Source: Leuctra nigra | Taxonomy: Eukaryota > Arthropoda > Insecta > Plecoptera > Leuctridae | DNA: 64,000 nt | Assembly: GCA_934045905.1 (NCBI GenBank) | Contig: CAKOGZ010000083.1 | Coordinates: forward strand, 1 to 64,000 | Reading direction: 5' to 3' | Shown here: one piece after another, positions 20,996 to 33,971 of the stretch | Numbering within the stretch: the first letter of the stretch is position 1 | Layout of the letters: each line of letters starts with the position of its first letter | The notes under the pieces: generated by a model | What the model was told of the DNA's origin: nothing | Databases searched by the model: none | What the model saw: only the letters and a program-made list of their open reading frames with translations | Position numbers and translations under genes: made by a program

Positions 20996-22617
20996 CTGAA
21001 AATGATACACCATATAGATGATGGAGAGAGGCTTAAAAAGTGCAGAAACACTTTTTTCTGTCAGACGCTCCGATACGCCGCATTTCTTAGTTTATGTCCT
21101 TCAGAAGCAGAAGGGCACAATCCTGATAGGTTTTCATCAATTTTTTGTCACTGTAGGTTAAAGCTTGTTAAGGGTCAGCTACGCTCGCTTCGCTCGCTTC
21201 GCTAACCTACCCTAACCTAACTTTATTATAAAATTATCTGACCGGGCAACGTCGGGCGACTCCAGGAGGCAGAGGGGAGATTTTTTTTTACATGTTAATG
21301 TTAAGCCTATTATTTTCGAAAAGTGTTTTATTTCATTTCTCGGCATAACGTTGTGTAGGCTTCAAGAAAATTCGATAAAAATAGGGGGGTGCCACTTTAG
21401 AAGTAGCTCATATTAATATTTTTTTATTTGTTTCCTACTTTGTGACGAATCTATTACTTTAAGAGAGTTGACAACGTTACCCTATATAGTAGATGGTGAG
21501 AGGCTTAAAAAGTGCAGAAACACTTTTTTATGTCAGACTCTCCGATTCGCCGGAATTAACTGTTCATGTTATTCAGAAGCTGATGGGTCGACCCCTGATA
21601 GATTTTCATCCATTTTTTTGTCAATGTATATTGACCAACAATGTAGGTTAGCCTACAAAGGTAACAATGTAACAATTAACAATGTTTCTTAGATTTTCCT
21701 CATTTCCTAGGTTTTCATCCATTTTTTAGTCAATGGAGGTTAAAGCTTGTGATGAGTCAGCTACGCTCGCTTCGCTAACCTGTATTAACCTAACTTTATT
21801 ATATAATAATCTGACAGGGCAGCGTCGGGCGACTCCAAGGGGGCAGAGTGGGGTTCTTTTTTATAATTTTATTTATAAGCCTATTTTTTTTCGAAAAGTG
21901 TTTTATTTCATTTCTCGGCATAACGTTGTGTAGGCTTCTAGAAAATTCGATAAAAATAGGGGGGTGCCACTTTAGAAGTTGCTCATATTGATATTTTTTT
22001 ATTTGTTTCCTACTTTGTGACGAATCTATTACTCTAAGAGAGTTGACAACGTTACCCTATATAGTAGATGGTGAGAGGCTTAAAAAGTGCAGAAACACTT
22101 TTTTATGTCAGACTCTCCGATTCGCCGGAATTAACTGTTCATGTTATTCAGAAGCTGATGGGTCGACCCCCGATAGATTTTCATCCATTTTTTTGTCAAT
22201 GTATATTGACCAACAATGTAGGTTAGCCTACAAAGGTAACAATGTAACAATTAACAATGTTCCTTAGATTTTCCTCATTTCCTAGGTTTTCATCCATTTT
22301 TTAGTCAATGGAGGTTAAAGCTTGTGATGAGTCAGCTACGCTCGCTTCGCTAACCTGTATTAACCTAACTTTATTATATAATAATCTGACAGGGCAGCGT
22401 CGGGCGACTCCAAGGAGGCAGAGTGGGGTTCTTTTTTATAATTTTATTTATAAGCCTATTTTTTTGCGAAAAGTGTTTTATTACATTTCTCGGCATAACG
22501 TTGTGTAGGCATCAAGAAAATTCGATAAAAACAGGGGGGTGCCACTTAAGAAGTAGGTCATATTGAAAAAGTTTTGTTTGTTTCATACTTTGTGACGAAT
22601 CTATTACTCTTAGAGAG
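20996..22617 (+). repeat. HOR unit 14: A-B-B, 1,622 bp
   Basis: A 20996 has the TTAATATTTT tail, B 21468, terminal B 22043 with AAGGAGGCAG. Resembles unit 7, about 11.3 kb to the left. Confidence 0.93.
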
Positions 22618-24240
22618 CTGAAAATGATACACCATATAGATGATGGAGAGAGGCCTAAAAAGTGCAGAAACACTTTTTTCTGTCAGACGCTCCGATACGC
22701 CGCATTTCTTAGTTTATGTCCTTCAGAAGCAGAAGGGCACAATCCTGATAGGTTTTCATCAATTTTTTGTCACTGTAGGTTAAAGCTTGTTAAGGGTCAG
22801 CTACGCTCGCTTCGCTCGCTTCGCTAACCTACCCTAACCTAACTTTATTATAAAATTATCTGACCGGGCAGCGTCGGGCGACTCCAGGAGGCAGAGGGGA
22901 GATTTTTTTTTACATGTTAATGTTAAGCCTATTATTTTCGAAAAGTGTTTTATTTCATTTCTCGGCATAACGTTGTGTAGGCTTCAAGAAAATTCGATAA
23001 AAATAGGGGGGTGCCACTTTAGAAGTAGCTCATATTGATATTTTTTTATTTGTTTCCTACATTGTGACGAATCTATTACTCTAAGAGAGTTGACAACGTT
23101 ACCCTATATAGTAGATGGTGAGAGGCTTAAAAAGTGCAGAAACACTTTTTTATGTCAGACTCTCCGATTCGCCGGAATTAACTGTTCATGTTATTCAGAA
23201 GCTGATGGGTCGACCCCCGATAGATTTTCATCCATTTTTTTGTCAATGTATATTGACCAACAATGTAGGTTAGCCTACAAAGGTAACAATGTAACAATTA
23301 ACAATGTTCCTTAGATTTTCCTCATTTCCTAGGTTTTCATCCATTTTTTAGTCAATGGAGGTTAAAGCTTGTGATGAGTCAGCTACGCTCGCTTCGCTAA
23401 CCTGTATTAACCTAACTTTATTATATAATAATCTGACAGGGCAGCGTCGGGCGACTCCAAGGGGGCAGAGTGGGGTTCTTTTTTATAATTTTATTTATAA
23501 GCCTATTTTTTTTCGAAAAGTGTTTTATTTCATTTCTCGGCATAACGTTGTGTAGGCTTCTAGAAAATTCGATAAAAATAGGGGGGTGCCACTTTAGAAG
23601 TTGCTCATATTGATATTTTTTTATTTGTTTCCTACTTTGTGACGAATCTATTACTCTAAGAGAGTTGACAACGTTACCCTATATAGTAGATGGTGAGAGG
23701 CTTAAAAAGTGCAGAAACACTTTTTTATATCAGACTCTCCGATTCGCCGGAATTAACTGTTCATGTTATTCAGAAGCTGATGGGTCGACCCCCGATAGAT
23801 TTTCATCCATTTTTTTGTCAATGTATATTGACCAACAATGTAGGTTAGCCTACAAAGGTAACAATGTAACAATTAACAATGTTCCTTAGATTTTCCTCAT
23901 TTCCTAGGTTTTCATCCATTTTTTAGTCAATGGAGGTTAAAGCTTGTGATGAGTCAGCTACGCTCGCTTCGCTAACCTGTATTAACCTAACTTTATTATA
24001 TAATAATCTGACAGGGCAGCGTCGGGCGACTCCAAGGGGGCAGAGTGGGGTTCTTTTTTATAATTTTATTTATAAGCCTATTTTTTTTGCGAAAAGTGTT
24101 TTATTACATTTCTCGGCATAACGTTGTGTAGGCATCAAGAAAATTCGATAAAAACAGGGGGGTGCCACTTAAGAAGTAGGTCATATTGAAAAAGTTTTGT
24201 TTGTTTCATACTTTGTGACGAATCTATTACTCTTAGAGAG
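22618..24240 (+). repeat. HOR unit 15: A-B-B, 1,623 bp
   Basis: A 22618 has GGCCTAAAAAG (C at 22655, shared with unit 8) and GGGCAGCGTC, the B-type base inside an A. B 23090, terminal B 23665 with TTTTATATCAG and one extra T before GCGAAAAG. Confidence 0.93.
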
Positions 24241-25864
24241 CTGAAAATGATACACCATATAGATGATGGAGAGAGGCTTAAAAAGTGCAGAAACACTTTT
24301 TTCTGTCAGACGCTCCGATACGCCGCATTTCTTAGTTTATGTCCTTCAGAAGCAGAAGGGCACAATCCTGATAGGTTTTCATCAATTTTTTGTCACTGTA
24401 GGTTAAAGCTTGTTAAGGGTCAGCTACGCTCGCTTCGCTCGCTTCGCTAACCTACCCTAACCTAACTTTATTATAAAATTATCTGACCGGGCAACGTCGG
24501 GCGACTCCAGGAGGCAGAGGGGAGATTTTTTTTTACATGTTAATGTTAAGCCTATTATTTTCGAAAAGTGTTTTATTTCATTTCTCGGCATAACGTTGTG
24601 TAGGCTTCAAGAAAATTCGATAAAAATAGGGGGGTGCCACTTTAGAAGTAGCTCATATTGATATTTTTTTATTTGTTTCCTACATTGTGACGAATCTATT
24701 ACTCTAAGAGAGTTGACAACGTAACCCTATATAGTAGATGGTGAGAGGCTTAAAAAGTGCAGAAACACTTTTTTATGTCAGACTCTCCGATTCGCCGGAA
24801 TTAACTGTTCATGTTATTCAGAAGCTGATGGGTCGACCCCCGATAGATTTTCATCCATTTTTTTGTCAATGTATATTGACCAACAATGTAGGTTAGCCTA
24901 CAAAGGTAACAATGTAACAATTAACAATGTTCCTTAGATTTTCCTCATTTCCTAGGTTTTCATCCATTTTTTAGTCAATGGAGGTTAAAGCTTGTGATGA
25001 GTCAGCTACGCTCGCTTCGCTAACCTGTATTAACCTAACTTTATTATATAATAATCTGACAGGGCAGCGTCGGGCGACTCCAAGGGGGCAGAGTGGGGTT
25101 CTTTTTTATAATTTTATTTATAAGCCTATTTTTTTTCGAAAAGTGTTTTATTTCATTTCTCGGCATAACGTTGTGTAGGCTTCTAGAAAATTCGATAAAA
25201 ATAGGGGGGTGCCACTTTAGAAGTTGCTCATATTGATATTTTTTTATTTGTTTCCTACTTTGTGACGAATCTATTACTCTAAGAGAGTTGACAACGTTAC
25301 CCTATATAGTAGATGGTGAGAGGCTTAAAAAGTGCAGAAACACTTTTTTATGTCAGACTCTCCGATTCGCCGGAATTAACTGTTCATGTTATTCAGAAGC
25401 TGATGGGTCGACCCCCGATAGATTTTCATCCATTTTTTTGTCAATGTATATTGACCAACAATGTAGGTTAGCCTACAAAGGTAACAATGTAACAATTAAC
25501 AATGTTCCTTAGATTTTCCTCATTTCCTAGGTTTTCATCCATTTTTTAGTCAATGGAGGTTAAAGCTTGTGATGAGTCAGCTACGCTCGCTTCGCTAACC
25601 TGTATTAACCTAACTTTATTATATAATAATCTGACAGGGCAGCGTCGGGCGACTCCAAGGGGGCAGAGTGGGGTTCTTTTTTATAATTTTATTTATAAGC
25701 CTATTTTTTTTTGCGAAAAGTGTTTTATTACATTTCTCGGCATAACGTTGTGTAGGCATCAAGAAAATTCGATAAAAACAGGGGGGTGCCACTTAAGAAG
25801 TAGGTCATATTGAAAAAGTTTTGTTTGTTTCATACTTTGTGACGAATCTATTACTCTTAGAGAG
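24241..25864 (+). repeat. HOR unit 16: A-B-B, 1,624 bp
   Basis: A 24241, B 24713, terminal B 25288. Internal B has GTAACCC for GTTACCC. The terminal tail has two extra T before GCGAAAAG, one more than unit 15, as expected for stepwise slippage in neighbouring copies. Confidence 0.93.
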
Positions 25865-27486
25865 CTGAAAATGATACACCATATAGATGATGGAGAGAGG
25901 CTTAAAAAGTGCAGAAACACTTTTTTCTGTCAGACGCTCCGATACGCCGCATTTCTTAGTTTATGTCCTTCAGAAGCAGAAGGGCACAATCCTGATAGGT
26001 TTTCATCAATTTTTTGTCACTGTAGGTTAAAGCTTGTTAAGGGTCAGCTACGCTCGCTTCGCTCGCTTCGCTAACCTACCCTAACCTAACTTTATTATAA
26101 AATTATCTGACCGGGCAACGTCGGGCGACTCCAGGAGGCAGAGGGGAGATTTTTTTTTACATGTTAATGTTAAGCCTATTATTTTCGAAAAGTGTTTTAT
26201 TTCATTTCTCGGCATAACGTTGTGTAGGCTTCAAGAAAATTCGATAAAAATAGGGGGGTGCCACTTAAGAAGTAGCTCATATTGATATTTTTTTATTTGT
26301 TTCCTACATTGTGACGAATCTATTACTCTAAGAGAGTTGACAACGTTACCCTATATAGTAGATGGTGAGAGGCTTAAAAAGTGCAGAAACACTTTTTTAT
26401 GTCAGACTCTCCGATTCGTCGGAATTAACTGTTCATGTTATTCAGAAGCTGATGGGTCGACCCCCGATAGATTTTCATCCATTTTTTTGTCAATGTATAT
26501 TGACCAACAATGTAGGTTAGCCTACAAAGGTAACAATGTAACAATTAACAATGTTCCTTAGATTTTCCTTATTTCCTAGGTTTTCATCCATTTTTTAGTC
26601 AATGGAGGTTAAAGCTTGTGATGAGTCAGCTACGCTCGCTTCGCTAACCTGTATTAACCTAACTTTATTATATAATAATCTGACAGGGCAGCGTCGGGCG
26701 ACTCCAAGGGGGCAGAGTGGGGTTCTTTTTTATAATTTTATTTATAAGCCTATTTTTTTTCGAAAAGTGTTTTATTTCATTTCTCGGCATAACGTTGTGT
26801 AGGCTTCAAGAAAATTCGATAAAAATAGGGGGGTACCACTTTAGAAGTAGCTCATATTGATATTTTTTTATTTGTTTCCTACTTTGTGACGAATCTATTA
26901 CTCTAAGAGAGTTGACAACGTTACCCTATATAGTAGATGGTGAGAGGCTTAAAAAGTGCAGAAACACTTTTTTATGTCAGACTCTCCGATTCGCCGGAAT
27001 TAACTGTTCATGTTATTCAGAAGCTGATGGGTCGACCCCCGATAGATTTTCATCCATTTTTTTGTCAATGTATTTTGACCAACAATGTAGGTTAGCCTAC
27101 AAAGGTAACAATGTAACAATTAACAATGTTCCTTAGATTTTCCTCATTTCCTAGGTTTTCATCCATTTTTTAGTCAATGGAGGTTAAAGCTTGTGATGAG
27201 TCAGCTACGCTCGCTTCGCTAACCTGTATTAACCTAACTTTATTATATAATAATCTGACAGGGCAGCGTCGGGCGACTCCAAGGGGGCAGAGTGGGGTTC
27301 TTTTTTATAATTTTTATTATAAGCCTATTTTTTTGCGAAAAGTGTTTTATTACATTTCTCGGCATAACGTTGTGTAGGCATCAAGAAAATTCGATAAACA
27401 CAGGGGGGTGCCACTTTAGAAGTAGGTCATATTGATAAAGTTTTGTTTGTTTCCTACTTTGTGACGAATCTATTACTCTTAGAGAG
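25865..27486 (+). repeat. HOR unit 17: A-B-B, 1,622 bp
   Basis: A 25865 has CTTAAGAAGTAGCTC. B 26337 has ATTCGTCGG and GGTACCAC. Terminal B 26912 has TATTTTGACC, TTTTTATTATAAG and AAACACAGG, a mark set that reappears in units 24, 28 and 37. Confidence 0.93.
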
Positions 27487-29107
27487 CTGAAAATGATACA
27501 CCATATAGATGATGGAGAGAGGCTTAAAAAGTGCAGAAACACTTTTTTCTGTCAGACGCTCCGATACGCCGCATTTCTTAGTTTATGTCCTTCAGAAGCA
27601 GAAGGGCACAATCCTGATAGGTTTTCATCAATTTTTTGTCACTGTAGGTTAAAGCTTGTTAAGGGTCAGCTACGCTCGCTTCGCTCGCTTCGCTAACCTA
27701 CCCTAACCTAACTTTATTATAAAATTATCTGACCGGGCAACGTCGGGCGACTCCAGGAGGCAGAGGGGAGATTTTTTTTTACATGCTTATGTTAAGCCTA
27801 TTATTTTCGAAAAGTGTTTTATTTCATTTCTCGGCATAACGTTGTGTAGGCTTCAAGAAAATTCGATAAAAATAGGGGGGTGCCACTTTAGAAGTAGCTC
27901 ATATTGATATTTTTTTATTTGTTTCCTACTTTGTAACGAATCTATTACTCTAAGAGAGTTGACAACGTTACCCTATATAGTAGATGGTGAGAGGCTTAAA
28001 AAGTGCAGAAACACTTTTTTATGTCAGACTCTCCAATTCGCCGGAATTAACTGTTCATGTTATTCAGAAGCTGATGGGTCGACCCCCGATAGATTTTCAT
28101 CCATTTTTTTGTCAATGTATATTGACCAACAATGTAGGTTAGCCTACAAAGGTAACAATGTAACAATTAACAATGTTTCTTAGATTTTCCTCATTTCCTA
28201 GGTTTTCATCCATTTTTTAGTCAATGGAGGTTAAAGCTTGTGATGAGTCAGCTACGCTCGCTTCGCTAACCTGTATTAACCTAACTTTATTATATAATAA
28301 TCTGACAGGGCAGCGTCGGGCGACTCCAAGGGGGCAGAGTGGGGTTCTTTTTTATAATTTTATTTATAAGCCTATTTTTTTTCGAAAAGTGTTTTATTTC
28401 ATTTCTCGGCATAACGTTGTGTAGGCTTCTAGAAAATTCGATAAAAATAGGGGGGTGCCACTTTAGAAGTAGCTCATATTGATATTTTTTTATTTGTTTC
28501 CTACTTTGTGACGAATCTATTACTCTAAGAGAGTTGACAACGTTACCCTATATAGTAGATGGTGAGAGGCTTAAAAAGTGCAGAAACACTTTTTTATGTC
28601 AGACTCTCCGATTCGCCGGAATTAACTGTTCATGTTATTCAGAAGCTGATGGGTCGACCCCCGATAGATTTTCATCCATTTTTTTGTCAATGTATATTGA
28701 CCAACAATGTAGGTTAGCCTACAAAGGTAACAATGTAACAATTAACAATGTTCCTTAGATTTTCCTCATTTCCTAGGTTTTCATCCATTTTTTAGTCAAT
28801 GGAGGTTAAAGCTTGTGATGAGTCACTACGCTCGCTTCGCTAACCTGTATTAACCTAACTTTATTATATAATAATCTGACAGGGCAGCGTCGGGCGACTC
28901 CAAGGGGGCAGAGTGGGGTTCTTTTTTATAATTTTATTTGTAAGCCTATTTTTTTGCGAAAAGTGTTTTATTACATTTCTCGGCATAACGTTGTGTAGGC
29001 ATCAAGAAAATTCGATAAAAACAGGGGGGTGCCACTTTAGAAGTAGGTCATATTGAAAAAGTTTTGTTTGTTTCCTACTTTGTGACGAATCTATTACTCT
29101 TAGAGAG
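27487..29107 (+). repeat. HOR unit 18: A-B-B, 1,621 bp (first of a local triplication)
   Basis: A 27487 has ACATGCTTATG and TGTAACGAATC. B 27959 has CTCCAATTCG. Terminal B 28534 lacks one G (GAGTCACTAC near 28825) and has TTTGTAAGCC. Confidence 0.93.
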
Positions 29108-30728
29108 CTGAAAATGATACACCATATAGATGATGGAGAGAGGCTTAAAAAGTGCAGAAACACTTTTTTCTGTCAGACGCTCCGATACGCCGCATTTCTT
29201 AGTTTATGTCCTTCAGAAGCAGAAGGGCACAATCCTGATAGGTTTTCATCAATTTTTTGTCACTGTAGGTTAAAGCTTGTTAAGGGTCAGCTACGCTCGC
29301 TTCGCTCGCTTCGCTAACCTACCCTAACCTAACTTTATTATAAAATTATCTGACCGGGCAACGTCGGGCGACTCCAGGAGGCAGAGGGGAGATTTTTTTT
29401 TACATGTTAATGTTAAGCCTATTATTTTCGAAAAGTGTTTTATTTCATTTCTCGGCATAACGTTGTGTAGGCTTCAAGAAAATTCGATAAAAATAGGGGG
29501 GTGCCACTTTAGAAGTAGCTCATATTGATATTTTTTTATTTGTTTCCTACTTTGTGACGAATCTATTACTCTAAGAGAGTTGACAACGTTACCCTATATA
29601 GTAGATGGTGAGAGGCTTAAAAAGTGCAGAAACACTTTTTTATGTCAGACTCTCCAATTCGCCGGAATTAACTGTTCATGTTATTCAGAAGCTGATGGGT
29701 CGACCCCCGATAGATTTTCATCCATTTTTTTGTCAATGTATATTGACCAACAATGTAGGTTAGCCTACAAAGGTAACAATGTAACAATTAACAATGTTTC
29801 TTAGATTTTCCTCATTTCCTAGGTTTTCATCCATTTTTTAGTCAATGGAGGTTAAAGCTTGTGATGAGTCAGCTACGCTCGCTTCGCTAACCTGTATTAA
29901 CCTAACTTTATTATATAATAATCTGACAGGGCAGCGTCGGGCGACTCCAAGGGGGCAGAGTGGGGTTCTTTTTTATAATTTTATTTATAAGCCTATTTTT
30001 TTTCGAAAAGTGTTTTATTTCATTTCTCGGCATAACGTTGTGTAGGCTTCTAGAAAATTCGATAAAAATAGGGGGGTGCCACTTTAGAAGTAGCTCATAT
30101 TGATATTTTTTTATTTGTTTCCTACTTTGTGACGAATCTATTACTCTAAGAGAGTTGACAACGTTACCCTATATAGTAGATGGTGAGAGGCTTAAAAAGT
30201 GCAGAAACACTTTTTTATGTCAGACTCTCCGATTCGCCGGAATTAACTGTTCATGTTATTCAGAAGCTGATGGGTCGACCCCCGATAGATTTTCATCCAT
30301 TTTTTTGTCAATGTATATTGACCAACAATGTAGGTTAGCCTACAAAGGTAACAATGTAACAATTAACAATGTTCCTTAGATTTTCCTCATTTCCTAGGTT
30401 TTCATCCATTTTTTAGTCAATGGAGGTTAAAGCTTGTGATGAGTCACTACGCTCGCTTCGCTAACCTGTATTAACCTAACTTTATTATATAATAATCTGA
30501 CAGGGCAGCGTCGGGCGACTCCAAGGGGGCAGAGTGGGGTTCTTTTTTATAATTTTATTTGTAAGCCTATTTTTTTGCGAAAAGTGTTTTATTACATTTC
30601 TCGGCATAATGTTGTGTAGGCATCAAGAAAATTCGATAAAAACAGGGGGGTGCCACTTTAGAAGTAGGTCATATTGAAAAAGTTTTGTTTGTTTCCTACT
30701 TTGTGACGAATCTATTACTCTTAGAGAG
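29108..30728 (+). repeat. HOR unit 19: A-B-B, 1,621 bp (second of triplication)
   Basis: A 29108, B 29580, terminal B 30155. Same CTCCAATTCG, GAGTCACTAC and TTTGTAAGCC marks as unit 18, plus CATAATGTTG near 30606, shared only with unit 20. Confidence 0.93.
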
Positions 30729-32349
30729 CTGAAAATGATACACCATATAGATGATGGAGAGAGGCTTAAAAAGTGCAGAAACACTTTTTTCTGTCAGACG
30801 CTCCGATACGCCGCATTTCTTAGTTTATGTCCTTCAGAAGCAGAAGGGCACAATCCTGATAGGTTTTCATCAATTTTTTGTCACTGTAGGTTAAAGCTTG
30901 TTAAGGGTCAGCTACGCTCGCTTCGCTCGCTTCGCTAACCTACCCTAACCTAACTTTATTATAAAATTATCTGACCGGGCAACGTCGGGCGACTCCAGGA
31001 GGCAGAGGGGAGATTTTTTTTTACATGTTAATGTTAAGCCTATTATTTTCGAAAAGTGTTTTATTTCATTTCTCGGCATAACGTTGTGTAGGCTTCAAGA
31101 AAATTCGATAAAAATAGGGGGGTGCCACTTTAGAAGTAGCTCATATTGATATTTTTTTATTCGTTTCCTACTTTGTGACGAATCTATTACTCTAAGAGAG
31201 TTGACAACGTTACCCTATATAGTAGATGGTGAGAGGCTTAAAAAGTGCAGAAACACTTTTTTATGTCAGACTCTCCAATTCGCCGGAATTAACTGTTCAT
31301 GTTATTCAGAAGCTGATGGGTCGACCCCCGATAGATTTTCATCCATTTTTTTGTCAATGTATATTGACCAACAATGTAGGTTAGCCTACAAAGGTAACAA
31401 TGTAACAATTAACAATGTTTCTTAGATTTTCCTCATTTCCTAGGTTTTCATCCATTTTTTAGTCAATGGAGGTTAAAGCTTGTGATGAGTCAGCTACGCT
31501 CGCTTCGCTAACCTGTATTAACCTAACTTTATTATATAATAATCTGACAGGGCAGCGTCGGGCGACTCCAAGGGGGCAGAGTGGGGTTCTTTTTTATAAT
31601 TTTATTTATAAGCCTATTTTTTTTCGAAAAGTGTTTTATTTCATTTCTCGGCATAACGTTGTGTAGGCTTCTAGAAAATTCGATAAAAATAGGGGGGTGC
31701 CACTTTAGAAGTAGCTCATATTGATATTTTTTTATTTGTTTCCTACTTTGTGACGAATCTATTACTCTAAGAGAGTTGACAACGTTACCCTATATAGTAG
31801 ATGGTGAGAGGCTTAAAAAGTGCAGAAACACTTTTTTATGTCAGACTCTCCGATTCGCCGGAATTAACTGTTCATGTTATTCAGAAGCTGATGGGTCGAC
31901 CCCCGATAGATTTTCATCCATTTTTTTGTCAATGTATATTGACCAACAATGTAGGTTAGCCTACAAAGGTAACAATGTAACAATTAACAATGTTCCTTAG
32001 ATTTTCCTCATTTCCTAGGTTTTCATCCATTTTTTAGTCAATGGAGGTTAAAGCTTGTGATGAGTCACTACGCTCGCTTCGCTAACCTGTATTAACCTAA
32101 CTTTATTATATAATAATCTGACAGGGCAGCGTCGGGCGACTCCAAGGGGGCAGAGTGGGGTTCTTTTTTATAATTTTATTTGTAAGCCTATTTTTTTGCG
32201 AAAAGTGTTTTATTACATTTCTCGGCATAATGTTGTGTAGGCATCAAGAAAATTCGATAAAAACAGGGGGGTGCCACTTTAGAAGTAGGTCATATTGAAA
32301 AAGTTTTGTTTGTTTCCTACTTTGTGACGAATCTATTACTCTTAGAGAG
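30729..32349 (+). repeat. HOR unit 20: A-B-B, 1,621 bp (third of triplication)
   Basis: A 30729, B 31201, terminal B 31776. All unit 19 marks including CATAATGTTG; private TTATTCGTTTCC in the A tail near 31160. Confidence 0.93.
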
Positions 32350-33971
32350 CTGAAAATGATACACCATATAGATGATGGAGAGAGGCTTAAAAAGTGCAGA
32401 AACACTTTTTTCTGTCAGACGCTCCGATACGCCGCATTTCTTAGTTTATGTCCTTCAGAAGCAGAAGGGCACAATCCTGATAGGTTTTCATCAATTTTTT
32501 GTCACTGTAGGTTAAAGCTTGTTAAGGGTCAGCTACGCTCGCTTCGCTCGCTTCGCTAACCTACCCTAACCTAACTTTATTATAAAATTATCTGACCGGG
32601 CAACGTCGGGCGACTCCAGGAGGCAGAGGGGAGATTTTTTTTTACATGTTAATGTTAAGCCTATTATTTTCGAAAAGTGTTTTATTTCATTTCTCGGCAT
32701 AACGTTGTGTAGGCTTCAAGAAAATTCGATAAAAATAGGGGGGTGCCACTTTAGAAGTAGCTCATATTGATATTTTTTTATTTGTTTCCTACTTTGTGAC
32801 GAATCTATTACTCTAAGAGAGTTGACAACGTTACCCTATAAAGTAGATGGTGAGAGGCTTAAAAAGTGCAGAAACACTTTTTTATGTCAGACTCTCCGAT
32901 TCGCCGGAATTAACTGTTCATGTTATTCAGAAGCTGATGGGTCGACCCCCGATAGATTTTCATCCATTTTTTTGTCAATGTATATTGACCAACAATGTAG
33001 GTTAGCCTACAAAGGTAACAATGTAACAATTAACAATGTTTCTTAGATTTTCCTCATTTCCTAGGTTTTCATCCATTTTTTAGTCAATGGAGGTTAAAGC
33101 TTGTGATGAGTCAGCTACGCTCGCTTCGCTAACCTGTATTAACCTAACTTTATTATATAATAATCTGACAGGGCAGCGTCGGGCGACTCCAAGGGGGCAG
33201 AGTGGGGTTCTTTTTTATAATTTTATTTATAAGCCTATTTTTTTTCGAAAAGTGTTTTATTTCATTTCTCGGCATAACGTTGTGTAGGCTTCTAGAAAAT
33301 TCGATAAAAATAGGGGGGTGCCACTTTAGAAGTAGCTCATATTGATATTTTTTTATTTGTTTCCTACTTTGTGACGAATCTATTACTCTAAGAGAGTTGA
33401 CAACGTTACCCTATATAGTAGATGGTGAGAGGCTTAAAAAGTGCAGAAACACTTTTTTATGTCAGACTCTCCGATTCGCCGGAATTAACTGTTCATGTTA
33501 TTCAGAAGCTGATGGGTCGACCCCCGATAGATTTTCATCCATTTTTTTGTCAATGTATATTGACCAACAATGTAGGTTAGCCTACAAAGGTAACAATGTA
33601 ACAATTAACAATGTTCCTTAGATTTTCCTCATTTCCTAGGTTTTCATCCATTTTTTAGTCAATGGAGGTTAAAGCTTGTGATGAGTCAGCTACGCTCGCT
33701 TCGCTAACCTGTATTAACCTAACTTTATTATATAATAATCTGACAGGGCAGCGTCGGGCGACTCCAAGGGGGCAGAGTGGGGTTCTTTTTTATAATTTTA
33801 TTTATAAGCCTATTTTTTTGCGAAAAGTGTTTTATTACATTTCTCGGCATAACGTTGTGTAGGCATCAAGAAAATTCGATAAAAACAGGGGGGTGCCACT
33901 TTAGAAGTAGGTCATATTGAAAAAGTTTTGTTTGTTTCCTACTTTGTGACGAATCTATTACTCTTAGAGAG
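32350..33971 (+). repeat. HOR unit 21: A-B-B, 1,622 bp
   Basis: A 32350, B 32822 with private CCTATAAAGTAG, terminal B 33397 with the intact GAGTCAGCTAC. Marks the right end of the triplicated block. Confidence 0.93.
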
